NCBI RefSeq assembly: GCF_000019225.1
Contig: NC_010995.1
Coordinates: 2,116,501-2,180,500 of the forward strand
DNA length: 64,000 bases
Reading direction: 5' to 3'
From: Cellvibrio japonicus Ueda107
Lineage (GTDB): Bacteria > Pseudomonadota > Gammaproteobacteria > Pseudomonadales > Cellvibrionaceae
Below the pieces are notes generated by a model. It ran no database searches and was not told the origin of the DNA. It saw nothing but the letters and a program-made list of their open reading frames with translations. This document shows, piece after piece, positions 51,987 through 62,600 of this stretch. Made by a program: the position numbers and the translations under genes. The first letter of the stretch is position 1; every line of letters begins with the position of its first letter.

Positions 51987-52967
51987 TCATGGCATAGTGG
52001 CATTAAAGGCTTCTGCCATTGCCACCACCACCTTCCTGTTGCCACTAAAAGGCTCTCTGGCATGTGATGCCAACATATTGTCCAACATCAGGATATCCCC
52101 TGACTGCCACGGAAACATAACCTTGGATTGGTCCAGGACTCCCCTAACCTCTTCAAGCAGTGAATCCTCTATAGGAGAGCCGTCACCATAATAAACATTA
52201 CGTGGAAGGTCTTGTTCCTCCACAATATCGAGTAATGCTTCGCGCACTTCTGCTTGCAGGTTGGAAACATGGAATAAATGCGCCTGGTTAAACCAAACCC
52301 ATTCCTTTGTGTGTGGATGCTGTGCCACAGCCTGGCAACGCTGCCATGTGCGCAGCTCGCCATCCTCTTTCCATGCAAACTCAATGGCATTTTCACGGCA
52401 ATAGCGTTCCACAACCTGACGATCCTGGGTGTTAAAAACGTTTTGCCATGCCACATCCAGTCCGCCACCGTAATTGCGCACATACATTAAGCCATGGCGG
52501 GATAAGCGCTCGCGAATGGATGAACTGATAGAACGGTACACCAAGCGGTTATCGGCAATCGGGGTTTCTCCGCCGTTTGGTGCACTGGTAACACAGTAAA
52601 ACCATATTTTCATTGGCCAGGAGAGCGTATAAGCCTGTTCACTGTGTAAAGGGATAGACTGGTGGGCAGGATATTCGGTGGAGGTATAAACCCCCTTCGC
52701 CACATTGCTACGCGGTGTGGAGCCAAACTCATAAGACAATAAGGGATGGCCAAAGCTCTCGGCAAATGTGTGAAATCCATTAATGTTACCCACATCAAAG
52801 CCACGCATCAGCAACCCACCACACAGGGGAAGGTGCTGTTCGGCCAGCATTGAAATTTCCATGGTTGCATCGGCAAGAGACATGCCCGCCTCTGGTGCTG
52901 ATATCAACATGGGCAGGTTTCCACTTTTTGGCAATAGCGGAGAGCCCGAGAGTGCGACAACGGCCAT
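51987..52967 (-). CDS. SyrP-like TauD-family aspartyl beta-hydroxylase
   Basis: 326 residues, a TauD/TfdA Fe(II)/2-oxoglutarate dioxygenase. Iron ligands: His and Glu in IPLHSEQAYTLSWP (~102-115) and the distal His in MLASHAREPFSGNRK (~302-316), whose Arg binds 2-oxoglutarate. FESFGHPL-like N-terminal segment reads TFAESFGHPLLSYEFG. SyrP-type enzymes hydroxylate Asp while it is held on a carrier domain; the natural partner is the Asp module at the start of the terminal NRPS, giving beta-hydroxy-Asp, a bidentate Fe(III) ligand. Part of the run pvdO-pvdH-mbtH-thioesterase-hydroxylase (21-nt gap to the thioesterase). Free Asp or another residue as substrate cannot be ruled out. Confidence 0.85.
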   Translation of the reverse strand: MAVVALSGSPLLPKSGNLPMLISAPEAGMSLADATMEISMLAEQHLPLCGGLLMRGFDVGNINGFHTFAESFGHPLLSYEFGSTPRSNVAKGVYTSTEYPAHQSIPLHSEQAYTLSWPMKIWFYCVTSAPNGGETPIADNRLVYRSISSSIRERLSRHGLMYVRNYGGGLDVAWQNVFNTQDRQVVERYCRENAIEFAWKEDGELRTWQRCQAVAQHPHTKEWVWFNQAHLFHVSNLQAEVREALLDIVEEQDLPRNVYYGDGSPIEDSLLEEVRGVLDQSKVMFPWQSGDILMLDNMLASHAREPFSGNRKVVVAMAEAFNATMP

Positions 52968-52988
52968 AGATAAACTCCAAATTTTTAA

Positions 52989-53747
52989 TCACACCAAAGA
53001 AGTATAACTACGAGTAAAAATTCCTTTACTGTTATTTTTTTGCCAAAACGGTCGGAGATGATTGCGCACAAACCGAATCACATCATCCCTGCTGTCGTGA
53101 ATGAAAAAATGCCCGCCCCTGAATGTTGACAGATAAAAGTATTCCCCGGCCTCGTCCTGCCACGCCAGTAATTCATCGCTGGTAATGTCTTCATCCTGAC
53201 CACTGATCACCACCAGTGGACAGGGTAAATTCCTTTTAAGGCCAGGTGCGTATGAATAGCTTTTGCACAGTTCGAAATCCGAGCAAATAACGGGCAATGC
53301 CATAGCCATTAGCTCTTCATTATCAATAACGTCTTCTGACATACCACCCAGTTTTCGCAAATAGGATTTCACATCAGCCGTTGTTGTTAACTCACTTAGC
53401 TGTTCAACACAACGTTGCCGACGGGTTGGTGCCGATGTGCCGGAGACAAATAGTGTAACGGGAGTGGTGGCCCCAATATTTATCAGGCGTCGTACCAGCT
53501 CAAATGCCAAAATAGCCCCCAAACTGTGGCCAAAAACAGCATATGGCTGGTTGCCTATCCGCTGGCTCATCTCCTCCGCCAGTTGCTCAACCAATACTGC
53601 CATATTGGTTTGCAGTGGCTCATCCATGCGCATTCCCCGGCCAGGCAGTTCAACAGGACAGACCGTTAGCCAGTGCGGCAGCTCTCGCTGCCACTGATAA
53701 TAGATGGAGGCACTTGCGCCGGAATAAGGAAGGCAAAAAAGATTCAT
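52989..53747 (-). CDS. Type II (editing) thioesterase
   Basis: 252 residues, alpha/beta hydrolase. LFCLPYSGASASIYYQWQ at the N-terminus, nucleophile in FGHSLGAILAFEL (~86-98), Asp in SGQDEDITSDE and His in GGHFFIHD. Such stand-alone thioesterases clear mis-primed or stalled acyl groups from NRPS carrier domains; PvdG plays this part in P. aeruginosa. Overlap-like packing (8 nt after mbtH) supports co-translation. Cytoplasmic. Confidence 0.92.
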   Translation of the reverse strand: MNLFCLPYSGASASIYYQWQRELPHWLTVCPVELPGRGMRMDEPLQTNMAVLVEQLAEEMSQRIGNQPYAVFGHSLGAILAFELVRRLINIGATTPVTLFVSGTSAPTRRQRCVEQLSELTTTADVKSYLRKLGGMSEDVIDNEELMAMALPVICSDFELCKSYSYAPGLKRNLPCPLVVISGQDEDITSDELLAWQDEAGEYFYLSTFRGGHFFIHDSRDDVIRFVRNHLRPFWQKNNSKGIFTRSYTSLV

Positions 53748-53755
53748 GTTATAGG

Positions 53756-54037
53756 TTAATGCTCGGAAACTTCAGGAATTGCATGCTCTTTTGGCGTTTT
53801 ATTTGACGGGTTCTGGGCATTTTTTTCCTGAGCCTCCATCGCTTTGCGCAAACTCAGTGGGCGCATATCTGTCCAGACTTCTTCGATATAGTCGAGGCAT
53901 TCTTTTTTGTAGCCACTTTTTCCTGCCTTGCGCCAGCCTTTGGGGATTTCTTTATAATCTGGCCAAATGGAATACTGCTCTTCGTGGTTTACAACCACTT
54001 GAAAGATAATATCTTCACGATCAAACACTGATGTCAT
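53756..54037 (-). CDS. MbtH-like NRPS accessory protein
   Basis: 93 residues. Carries the family signature NHEEQYSIWPDYKEIPKGW and CLDYIEEVWTDMRPLSLRK. Binds and activates A domains of the NRPSs. The ~25-residue polar tail after the core is longer than usual for the family but not disordered enough to suggest a fusion. Preceded by a weak iron-starvation box and a hairpin. Confidence 0.95.
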   Translation of the reverse strand: MTSVFDREDIIFQVVVNHEEQYSIWPDYKEIPKGWRKAGKSGYKKECLDYIEEVWTDMRPLSLRKAMEAQEKNAQNPSNKTPKEHAIPEVSEH

Positions 54038-54081
54038 GGTATGGCTCCTATTTTTAGCACTGACTTATTCGCAAAAAAGTA

Positions 54082-54100
54082 ATCCTCAATTCTTGAGGAT
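54082..54100 (-). terminator. Hairpin with T-run between pvdH and mbtH
   Basis: ATCCTCAA (54082-54089) and TTGAGGAT (54093-54100), perfect 8-bp stem with 3-nt loop; on the minus strand it is followed within 3 nt by T6. Resembles an intrinsic terminator or attenuator for transcripts arriving from pvdO-pvdH. Confidence 0.5.
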
Positions 54101-54102
54101 AA

Positions 54103-54126
54103 ACGAATAAAAATTGATGAAAATTA
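54103..54126 (-). promoter_or_regulatory. Candidate iron-starvation box, mbtH-thioesterase-syrP
   Basis: Minus-strand TAATT (54126-54122), 16 nt, CGT (54105-54103): one mismatch, but the extended TCGTT matches the other sites. The -35 covers the pvdH stop codon. Confidence 0.5.
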
Positions 54127-55521
54127 GTATTTTATGGCCGCCTCAACAGCTTTTGAAAAAATTGATGCAATCTTATCTACTTCACTATCGGTAATAATCA
54201 AGGGGGGCAGGAAACGCACTACGCTGCCAAAGCGTCCGCCCACCTCCACAATCAATCCGCGCACCAGGCATTCCCGTTGGATAACGGCAGCGAGTGAACC
54301 TGATGGCGGTGGGTTTCCGCAAGCATCCGGATTCCCAGCAGGATCAACGATTTCTACGCCCAGCATTAAGCCGCGCCCACGGACATCCCCCACTTGCGGA
54401 TAACGGATTTGCAGTGCCCGGAAATGTTGGAATAAACGCATTCCCATCCTGGTTGCATGAGTGGTCATGTTTTCACGCACCAGGTATTCCATGACGGCGG
54501 ATCCAGCAGCCATCGCCATTTGATTGCCGCGAAAAGTACCTGCATGGGCACCCGGTTGCCACTTATCCCATTGCTCGTTGTACACCAATACTGCCAGTGG
54601 CAAACTGCCCCCAATCGCTTTGGAAAGTACAATGGCATCCGGGATGATGTCTGCTTTTTCAAAAGCAAACATGGTTCCGGTGCGCGCAAAGCCACTCTGG
54701 ATTTCATCTACAATGAGTGGTACCCCATAGGTACTGGTAATACGCCGTAATCCTTTTAGCCAGTGAATATCGGCCGGTATAACCCCACCTTCGCCTTGAA
54801 TAACTTCGACAATCACACCTGCGGGAAGTGATACCCCACTTTCGGGATTGGCAAACAGACTTTCCAGGTAATGAAGGTTGGCGTTAACACCTTGCTCCCC
54901 GCCCAATCCGAATGGACAGCGGTAATGGTTAGGGTAAGGCATAAATTGCACATTGTTACTTAACAACGCAGCGAGCGGTTTTTTCGGACCCAGGTTGCCC
55001 ATTAAACTCAGCGCCCCCTGGCTCATACCATGGTAAGCCCCCTGGAACGATAAAATAGTACTCCGCCCGGTAGCCGTGCGTACCAACTTCAGGGCAGCCT
55101 CTACCGCATCGGTACCACTGGGGCCACAGAATTGAATTTTTGCCTGCTGACGGAATGACGCGGGTAATATCGCAAATAAATCCTGTATAAACTTATCTTT
55201 TACCGGGGTGGTAAGATCCAGTGTCAGTAATGGAAGGCCGTCATCCAGAACTCGACGCATCGCTTCCACTACCACCGGATGATTGTGCCCCAGTACCAGT
55301 GCCCCAGCACCCGCCAGACAATCAATAAAGCGCCGCCCTTCAACATCCTCTACATAAATGCCATTTCCTTTACTCAACGCCAGGGGAATACGCCGAGGGT
55401 AACTGCGGGCATTGGACTCTTTCTCTTTTTGTCGTATTAACAAGGGGGAGTCTTCAATCAGGTACAGCGGATCATCATTATCAATAAAAGTATGAGCCAA
55501 ACTTTCTTCATCGAGTAACAT
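54124..55521 (-). CDS. pvdH: Diaminobutyrate-2-oxoglutarate aminotransferase PvdH
   Basis: 465 residues, class III PLP aminotransferase. Motifs: GNGIYVEDVEGRRFIDCLAGAGALVLGHNHP, FCGPSGTDAVEAALKLVRTATGR, FQGAYHGMSQGALSLMGN, VIVEVIQGEGGV, PLIVDEIQSGFARTG and the PLP Lys in VLSKAIGGSLPLA (~300). Makes L-2,4-diaminobutyrate from aspartate semialdehyde, the amine half of the pyoverdine chromophore and the substrate of the last A domain of the pvdL-like synthetase. It lies 32 nt after pvdO, AGGA precedes the ATG, so transcription from the pvdO box is likely. Confidence 0.93.
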   Translation of the reverse strand: MLLDEESLAHTFIDNDDPLYLIEDSPLLIRQKEKESNARSYPRRIPLALSKGNGIYVEDVEGRRFIDCLAGAGALVLGHNHPVVVEAMRRVLDDGLPLLTLDLTTPVKDKFIQDLFAILPASFRQQAKIQFCGPSGTDAVEAALKLVRTATGRSTILSFQGAYHGMSQGALSLMGNLGPKKPLAALLSNNVQFMPYPNHYRCPFGLGGEQGVNANLHYLESLFANPESGVSLPAGVIVEVIQGEGGVIPADIHWLKGLRRITSTYGVPLIVDEIQSGFARTGTMFAFEKADIIPDAIVLSKAIGGSLPLAVLVYNEQWDKWQPGAHAGTFRGNQMAMAAGSAVMEYLVRENMTTHATRMGMRLFQHFRALQIRYPQVGDVRGRGLMLGVEIVDPAGNPDACGNPPPSGSLAAVIQRECLVRGLIVEVGGRFGSVVRFLPPLIITDSEVDKIASIFSKAVEAAIKY

Positions 55522-55553
55522 GGCAACAGTCCTATTTAACTCGCCTATTGGGC

Positions 55554-56414
55554 TTACAATTCACGCACTACACGAAGGCCTAACCAATCCCCAACCAATC
55601 CCACAGGCCGACTATTACGATTTCCAGAGCGGGAAAATATTGGGGGTTCAATCCAATCATTACCTCGCATAATCCGCTCATCGCAATCCCCTTCCATCCA
55701 GGGACTTCCATCTGTTGGTGCATTGTCATAACTATCGTTAACGCAATCCATGAGCCGTTCATGCACATTGCCATGCATATCAAACAGCCCAAACTTGTTC
55801 GGTGGATAACTGCCTACCGGTGACGTGTATTCATAGCCATCGGCATGACCGTAGGTATTGGCATTTTTATTGATTTTGTATACCCCTTCTTCATCAAAGG
55901 GAAATGGAAAAGGGCCTGTTGACCCGGCCCTGGCAGCGTATTCCCATTCTGCTTCACTGGGCAGGCGATAGGTCTTCCCCGTTTTTTTGGTCAGCCATTT
56001 CACATAATTTTCAGTATCCTCAAATGTCATGCATACCGCAGGTTGCCGGGCACTGTAGGAATAGGTTGGCTTGCCATCCGTACACGCCCGCCCCGGGCGG
56101 GTATCTCCACTGCGGCGCGGTGTATTGGTTGCCTGAATAAAGGCGTCCCATTCAGCAGCTGTTACCGGATAAATACCGATTGCAAAAGGCTTGGCGAATG
56201 TAACGGTTCGCTGGGGACCTTCGTCAGGTTGGCGACCAATCTCATCGTCAGGCGTACCCATAATATAACTGCCCGCCGGAAGAACGACGATTTCCGGGCA
56301 TACATCACAGTCTTTGAGTAAGGTGCCCGGACGGGGAAATTTTTCTGCAGCGAAAATGCCTGCATGAGGTGACATGAATAACAGGGTAATCAAAACAGGA
56401 AATATTTTTTTCAT
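55554..56414 (-). CDS. pvdO: PvdO-type formylglycine-generating-enzyme-like protein
   Basis: 286 residues. Signal peptide (MKKIFPVLITLLFMSPHAGIFA) then an FGE/SUMF1-sulfatase domain: CPEIVVLPAGSYIMG, FAIGIYPVTAAEWDAFI, YRLPSEAEWEYAARAGS, FGLFDMHGNVHERLMD and the final GDWLGLRVVREL. In Pseudomonas PvdO acts in the periplasm in the last oxidation of the chromophore; it is not thought to make formylglycine. Here it is separated from pvdM and paired with pvdH behind a perfect iron-starvation box. Confidence 0.93.
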   Translation of the reverse strand: MKKIFPVLITLLFMSPHAGIFAAEKFPRPGTLLKDCDVCPEIVVLPAGSYIMGTPDDEIGRQPDEGPQRTVTFAKPFAIGIYPVTAAEWDAFIQATNTPRRSGDTRPGRACTDGKPTYSYSARQPAVCMTFEDTENYVKWLTKKTGKTYRLPSEAEWEYAARAGSTGPFPFPFDEEGVYKINKNANTYGHADGYEYTSPVGSYPPNKFGLFDMHGNVHERLMDCVNDSYDNAPTDGSPWMEGDCDERIMRGNDWIEPPIFSRSGNRNSRPVGLVGDWLGLRVVREL

Positions 56415-56499
56415 AGCGTTTCCTTAACTATCTACCAATATCTATCTTGCACTTGATGCAGATAGGCAGCCAATAAAGCGTTTTTGTGTTGTTAAGGAA

Positions 56500-56523
56500 A
56501 CGATATGCAATTGGAAGAATTTA
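56500..56523 (-). promoter_or_regulatory. Iron-starvation box, pvdO-pvdH
   Basis: Minus-strand TAAAT (56523-56519), 16 nt, CGT (56502-56500), perfect with TAAATT...TCGTT. About 86 nt before the pvdO ATG. Confidence 0.82.
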
Positions 56524-56544
56524 GGAAAACCGAAAATAAGCTTA

Positions 56545-56577
56545 TTCTGTCGCTTGATAGCAAATGCTATGACAGAA
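56545..56577. terminator. Bulged hairpin between pvdL-like gene and pvdO
   Basis: TTCTGTC/GACAGAA and ATAGCA/TGCTAT stack into a 13-bp stem with a 5-nt bulge (GCTTG) on one arm and a 2-nt loop. It lies between the pvdL-like stop (56689) and the pvdO promoter, so it may end the former transcript; no T-run. Confidence 0.4.
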
Positions 56578-56688
56578 ATCGTGAATGCCTGATTGCCAGG
56601 CAAGCCACCTGTCATTCACAAAAAATTTAAATATCGGCGATAAAATGATAACAAAGGGCATCCCTTCCCTTTTATTGCCGGACTGAAG

Positions 56689-59600
56689 TTACACTTCAAG
56701 TTGCGCCATTAAATCACTTAAGCGATCGGCTTTTTCCCGGGTAATGGATGAGCTCTCAAGCCCCCGGATAAAGTCTGCCAATGATTCAACGGTATGGCAC
56801 TCGAACATCGCGCGCAGGGGAATACCTTTGTGCAAGACCTTTTGTACCCGTGAGGCAATCTGGGTGGCAAGCAGGGAGTGTCCGCCCAATTGAAAAAAGT
56901 TGTCGTGTATACCAACCTTGTCAATTTTCAACACATCGGCCCAAATGGCTGCCAATTGCTGCTCTAAGGTATCCCGTGGCGCGACATAACTCTGTTCCTG
57001 CAAAGCACCAATATCCAAAGTGGGTAGCGCCTTGCGATCCAGTTTGCCGTTGGTGTTGCGCGGCATTTCTGCAAGCAGTTGCCAATAGGCAGGTACCATA
57101 TAATCAGGCAGGCAAGCCTGCAGCCACGACTTGCACCGCTCGATCAATTCAGATTGTGAGTGGGAGGCGATGAAGGTTTGGGTTGGTGTCAAATAAGCCA
57201 CCAGATAATCCCCACTCAAGCGCGCCTGGACAATCACCGCAGCCTCGCGCACGCCTTCAACATCCAGCAGGCAGGATTCAATTTCCCCCAGTTCAATACG
57301 AAAGCCACGCATCTTGACTTGATGGTCTGCTCGCCCGACGTATTCCAATAAACCATCTGAACGACGCCGTGCGAGATCGCCTGTGCCGTACAGCCGCTCG
57401 CCAATGCCTCCAAATATATTGGGAATAAAAGCGCGCGCAGTGCGCACCGGATCAGCGAGGTAACCCCGCCCTACCCCTGTCCCTGCCACATATAATTCAC
57501 CCACGGCGCCAATAGGCGTGAGTGAAAGTTCGTCATTCAGTACGTAAAGGCGATTGTTGTCCGTGGGTGAGCCGATCGGCAGATAACTACCTGTTGTAAA
57601 CGACTCACTCACCGGGAAGAATGCCACATCGTCCGAGCATTCTGCCGGCCCGTAAGCATTCACCAGGCCAATATCCGGATAGCGTTCCAGCCATCGTTTT
57701 GCCAGAAGCGGTGGCATGGCTTCCCCGGTGGGCAACATCCAGCGCAAACCCGATAGCGGTTGTTCATCTTCTTCCAACATGCGTTGGATCAACGAGGGCA
57801 CACTTTCCAGGACAGTAATACGTTCTGCAACAACCTGTGCCATCAGGGCCGTTGGATGGTGTGCAATATCATTGGGGACAATGACAACCCGGCCGCCAAA
57901 CAGCGGAGCCGCTAAAAACTGCCACACCGAAATGTCAAAGCATTGGGACGCCGTCTGGGCAACGACATCGCGCTCATCCAACTGCAGATACGGCACTTTA
58001 CTCAATTGGTTATTGAGCATACCGCGCTGGGTAACCATTACCCCTTTGGGTTTCCCCGTAGAGCCAGAGGTATAGATCACATAGGCGAGACTGTTTGCAG
58101 TACCGTATATCCCCGGATTATGGTCGGGCACAGCATCGTGTTGTGTGTCCTCCCATACCAGCAGCAATGGACGATTGTGCTCTGGACAGAGGGCGAGTAC
58201 ATCATGGCCGAGTGCAACCTGGCTCCTCTCGCACACCAGTACGGGAGCGCGGCTCATGGTCAACATGTCGGCAAGCCGTTGAAGCGGATGCGCGGGGTCC
58301 AGGGGGAGATAGGCCGTCCCTGCTTTAAAGGTGCCCAGTATCATGCCCAGTAACTTCAGATTGCGTTCGGCAAGCAGCGCCACCGGTTTGTCAGCCAGAT
58401 TGCCAAGTGCCAAAAGACGATGTCCCAGGCGATTGGCATACTGGTTAAGTTCCCGGTATTGCCATTGCTCACCACGGCAACTGGCCACGATGCTTTCGGC
58501 GTGAATGGAAACCTGCTGCTCAAATAAACGGACATAGCTCTCCAGCGGGTAGTTACGCTCACTGTTATTGCACTCGTGGATCAGGAAATCCTGCTCACTT
58601 GAACCGACCAGCGGTATATCACCGAGCATGCCATCAAAGCCCTGTACCAGTGCCAACAGCAAGCGCTGGAATTCCCCTAGCATGGCCTCCACGGTAGCGT
58701 CGTTAAAATAACGTTGGTCAAAGGAGATATGTAAACCCAATTCCTCGCCCGGATAGCAAACTGCGGTCAACGGAAAATTGGTGTGGGTACGCCCGGAGTC
58801 GGAACTGGCATTGAATTGCCGCGCCCTATCCAGCACCGACACTTCCACGGGGGCATTTTCGAATACGAATAGACTGTCAAACAGCGGCTCCCCTTTGGGT
58901 ACCTCACTGCAAGCCTGAATATCGACCAGCGGCAGGTGTTCGTGATCGCGCAGCTCCAGGTTATGTGCTTGCAAGTGTTGCAGCCAATTACTTACCCGGC
59001 AGTCTTCACCGATGTCGGGAAAGCCAACCCGCAACGGAATACTGTTGATAAACAACCCCACCGTTTGCTGTAACGCCGGTAAATGGATGGGTCGCCCTGC
59101 GACGGTAACCCCGAATAATACGTCGCGCTGGCCGCTGAGCCGACGCAGAACCAGGGCCCAGGCTGCCTGGGCAAAAGTGTTGATGGTCAGCTGGTGCTGT
59201 CGCGCCAGGGTTTGCAATTGGTGGCTGGCCTGCGCGCTGAGATGACTGTAACAATCGCCCACTTGCATTCCGCCGTTATTGCCGGCGTGTTCCCGCAACA
59301 GCGGCCTATCGCTGGCAATAGGCGTAGATGCACCGAACCCCTGCAATGCGGTGCGCCACCATTGGCGGCTGAGCGCAGGATCCTGGCTACCCAGCCAGGC
59401 GATATAGTCGCGATAGCGCGGTGCTGCCGGCAACGCCAGGTTGCGACCTTCAAGCAGTGCGCTATAGATGGCAAAGAAATCCCCGATCAGCAACGAACGA
59501 CACCAGGCATCGATCAGGATGTGATGGTTACTCATCAAAAACCAATAGCGCGCCTCATCGATACGGATCAGGCGCAAATGGAACGGTGGTGCATTGAGCA

Positions 59601-62600
59601 AATCAAAGCCCGCCTCCCGCTCGGTTTTCAATAAAGCGCGCAACCGCTGCTCATTATCAGCCTCTGAAACGCCCCGCCAATCCTGATAATCCATTGGCAC
59701 CGGCCAGGTTTTATGGACGATTTGCACCATGGCTTCACCGGCATTCCAGCTGAATGACGTGCGCAAGGCTTCGTGGCGATCCACCACCGCTTGCCAGGCA
59801 CTCGCGAAACAGGCAGGGTCAACCGCACTGTCAATACAGTAGCGATCCTGCATGTAATAAATACCGGTGCCCGGCTCCAACAGGGTGTGCAGCAGCAAAC
59901 CTTCCTGCATGGGAGTTAAGGGATAAATATCCTCGATGTGCCGCGCGGGTATTGGCAATGCATCCAATTGCACCTGGGAGAGCTGTGCCAGGGGGAAGTC
60001 GGATGGCGTCAGCCCTCCGTTTGTATCCACCAAACAGGTAGCAATAAGGGTATCGAGCTCACGGATATAGTCTTCCGCCAGTTCGGCTATCGTACTTTCG
60101 CGATAGCGCGCCGCACTGTATGTCCAGCGCAATACCAGGGCCCCGCCCTGCACCTGGCCATCGATACTGATATCGTTGGGCAAGGGGGCCTCGGGATCGC
60201 GATTACCGGTTTCCGCGCCACCAGCCCAGCGGAAAAGCCCATCCTGGTCGATGCCCTGGTCAATCTGTCCCAAATAATTAAATGTCAGGGACGGAACCGG
60301 CAGTGCAGCCATTGCTTCGCGCACCCAACCGGTTGCCAGGTAGCGCAGCGGGCCATAGCTTTGCAAACGTGACTGCACCGATCTGAGCTGTTCCTTAACC
60401 GCCTTGATGGATGCAACCCTATCGCCCATGTCCGGCGTTAAGCGAACCGGGTAAGCAGCGGTTAACCAGCCTACCGTCCGGGTCAGATCCAGGATGTCCT
60501 CTGTGTACTCCCGACCATGCCCCTCCAATTGCACCAACACTGATTCATCCCCGGTCCAACGGCACAATACGCGTGCCAATGCCGTTAATAACAAATCATT
60601 CACCTGGGTTCGATACGCAGCAGGCGCCCGCTGTAACAGCGCTTGTGTCTGATCGGGATCCAGGCAGACGGTTAGCGTATTGGCCTGCCATTCGAGGTTT
60701 TCACCAGCGGGAAAATCACAGGGCAATGCGTGTTTTTTCGCGGTCGGGTTAACCTCTATAGCGTCGCCCTGGGTGCCATTGGACAATCCGGCGAAGTCTA
60801 ATTCTGTTTGCCACCACGCCAGTGCCTCAGGTATTGCATCGCTGTTGGCATAATCGCTCCAGTAGGCTGCCCAATCCCGAAAGGCTGTGGTTTTGGCTGG
60901 CAGATGGATCTCTGCACCGGCGTGTAATTGCCGGTAACACAACTGCAAATCTTCCAGCAGGATGCGCCATGACACGCCATCCACAACCAGGTGGTGAATC
61001 ACCAGCAATAAGCGCTGGCCGCCGTTCTTCGCCTGGAGTAACAAGCCGCGCAATAACGGCCCCTGTTGCAAATCCAGGCTGCGCTGCACAGCATCCACAT
61101 CCGGCGAAGCGTCTGTCACCTGCGCGACATTTACCACCTGTAATAACGGCTGTGCTGCGCCATTGAGATCGACCGATGCCTGGTATGCCGCCTGCCATTG
61201 CCCCTCCTGTTGGTCAAAACGCAAGCGCAGGGCATCGTGATGATGTATTAATCGCTGTAACGCCAGTTCCAGCAGTACAGGTTTAACAGGCTCACTCATG
61301 TCCAGCCAAACCGCCTGGTTCCAATGCGGTGGATGCGGCACATTCAGGGTAAAGAACCAATGCTGGATAGGTGTCATCGGTGACGGGCCTGCCAGTGGCC
61401 CCTGTTCGACGGTGAGCGCCAACCCGTCCGATGCCTGGGTTTTTAGCGTGGCTACCCTGGCCAGGGTGCGCACCGTCTGGTACTGGAACAGGTCTTTGGG
61501 CTTGAAGTGGATACCTCGCTGGCGCGCACGGCTAACCACCTGGATGGATAAAATCGAGTCGCCGCCCAGCTCGAAGAAATTGTGGTCTATGCCGACGCTG
61601 TCCACATTCAGAACCTTACTCCAAATGTCTGCCAGTTCCCGCTCCAGGTCACTTTCCGGTTGGGTATAGGCTTGGGTGAGCGCAGCTATTTCAGGGGCGG
61701 GTAACGCACGGCGATCCAGTTTGCCGTTGGGATTGAGTGGCAACCGATCCAGCACTATCAGTTGTGCGGGCACCATATAGTCCGGCAACTGCTGCTGGAG
61801 ATAGTCCTTCACACGGGCCTTGAAAGTGTCAATGGTTTCATCAGCCAGCACTTGTCCACTGAGATAACCCACTAGTTGACGGTGGCCCTCATTGCCCACA
61901 GCGAGGACCGCTGCCTCCCGTACACCGGGAGCCCCCAACAGGCAAGACTCGATTTCGCCCAGCTCAATGCGAAAACCGCGAATCTTGACCTGGTTATCGC
62001 CGCGCCCCACATATTCAGCCAATCCATCGGCATTCAAACGCACCAGATCACCGGTTCGATACAAACGCCCGGCAATATCGAAAGGGTTGGGAATAAATCG
62101 CTCTGCAGTCAGGTCCAGCCGGCCATGGTAACCACGGGCGACACCCAGTCCCCCGATATACAGTTCACCGGTAGCACCGGCAGGTACCGGCATCAGGTTA
62201 TCGTCGAGGATATAGGCAACCCGCTCTCCCACCGCCTTACCAATGGGTAGTGTCGCTGTTCCCTGGCGGACGCTATCACCGACAGGGGCTGCCAACGGCA
62301 TTACCACCGTTTCTGTCGGCCCATATGCGTTAAAAAAATACGCAGGCTGAAACGCCCGGCTCATCGCTTGCCAATGTTCCGGGGTCAGTGCCTCACCGCC
62401 GGTAATACACAGGCGCACCGATGAAAACGCATTTTCCTTCACCGCCCGATGATCCATTACCCATTGGGCCAGCTGGCTGCCATAGCCTGGAGTCAAGCCC
62501 AGAATCGTGACCTTATGTTCCGCAATCAGCGAGGCAATCTCTTCTACTGCCCATTGTCCCTGGCGGCGCAACACCACGCGGGCCCCGCATAACAGGGCAG

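Noticed and set aside
56581..56619. GTGAATG/CATTCAC stem downstream of the pvdL-like gene as its terminator
   Set aside because: For minus-strand transcription the T-run comes before, not after, the stem.
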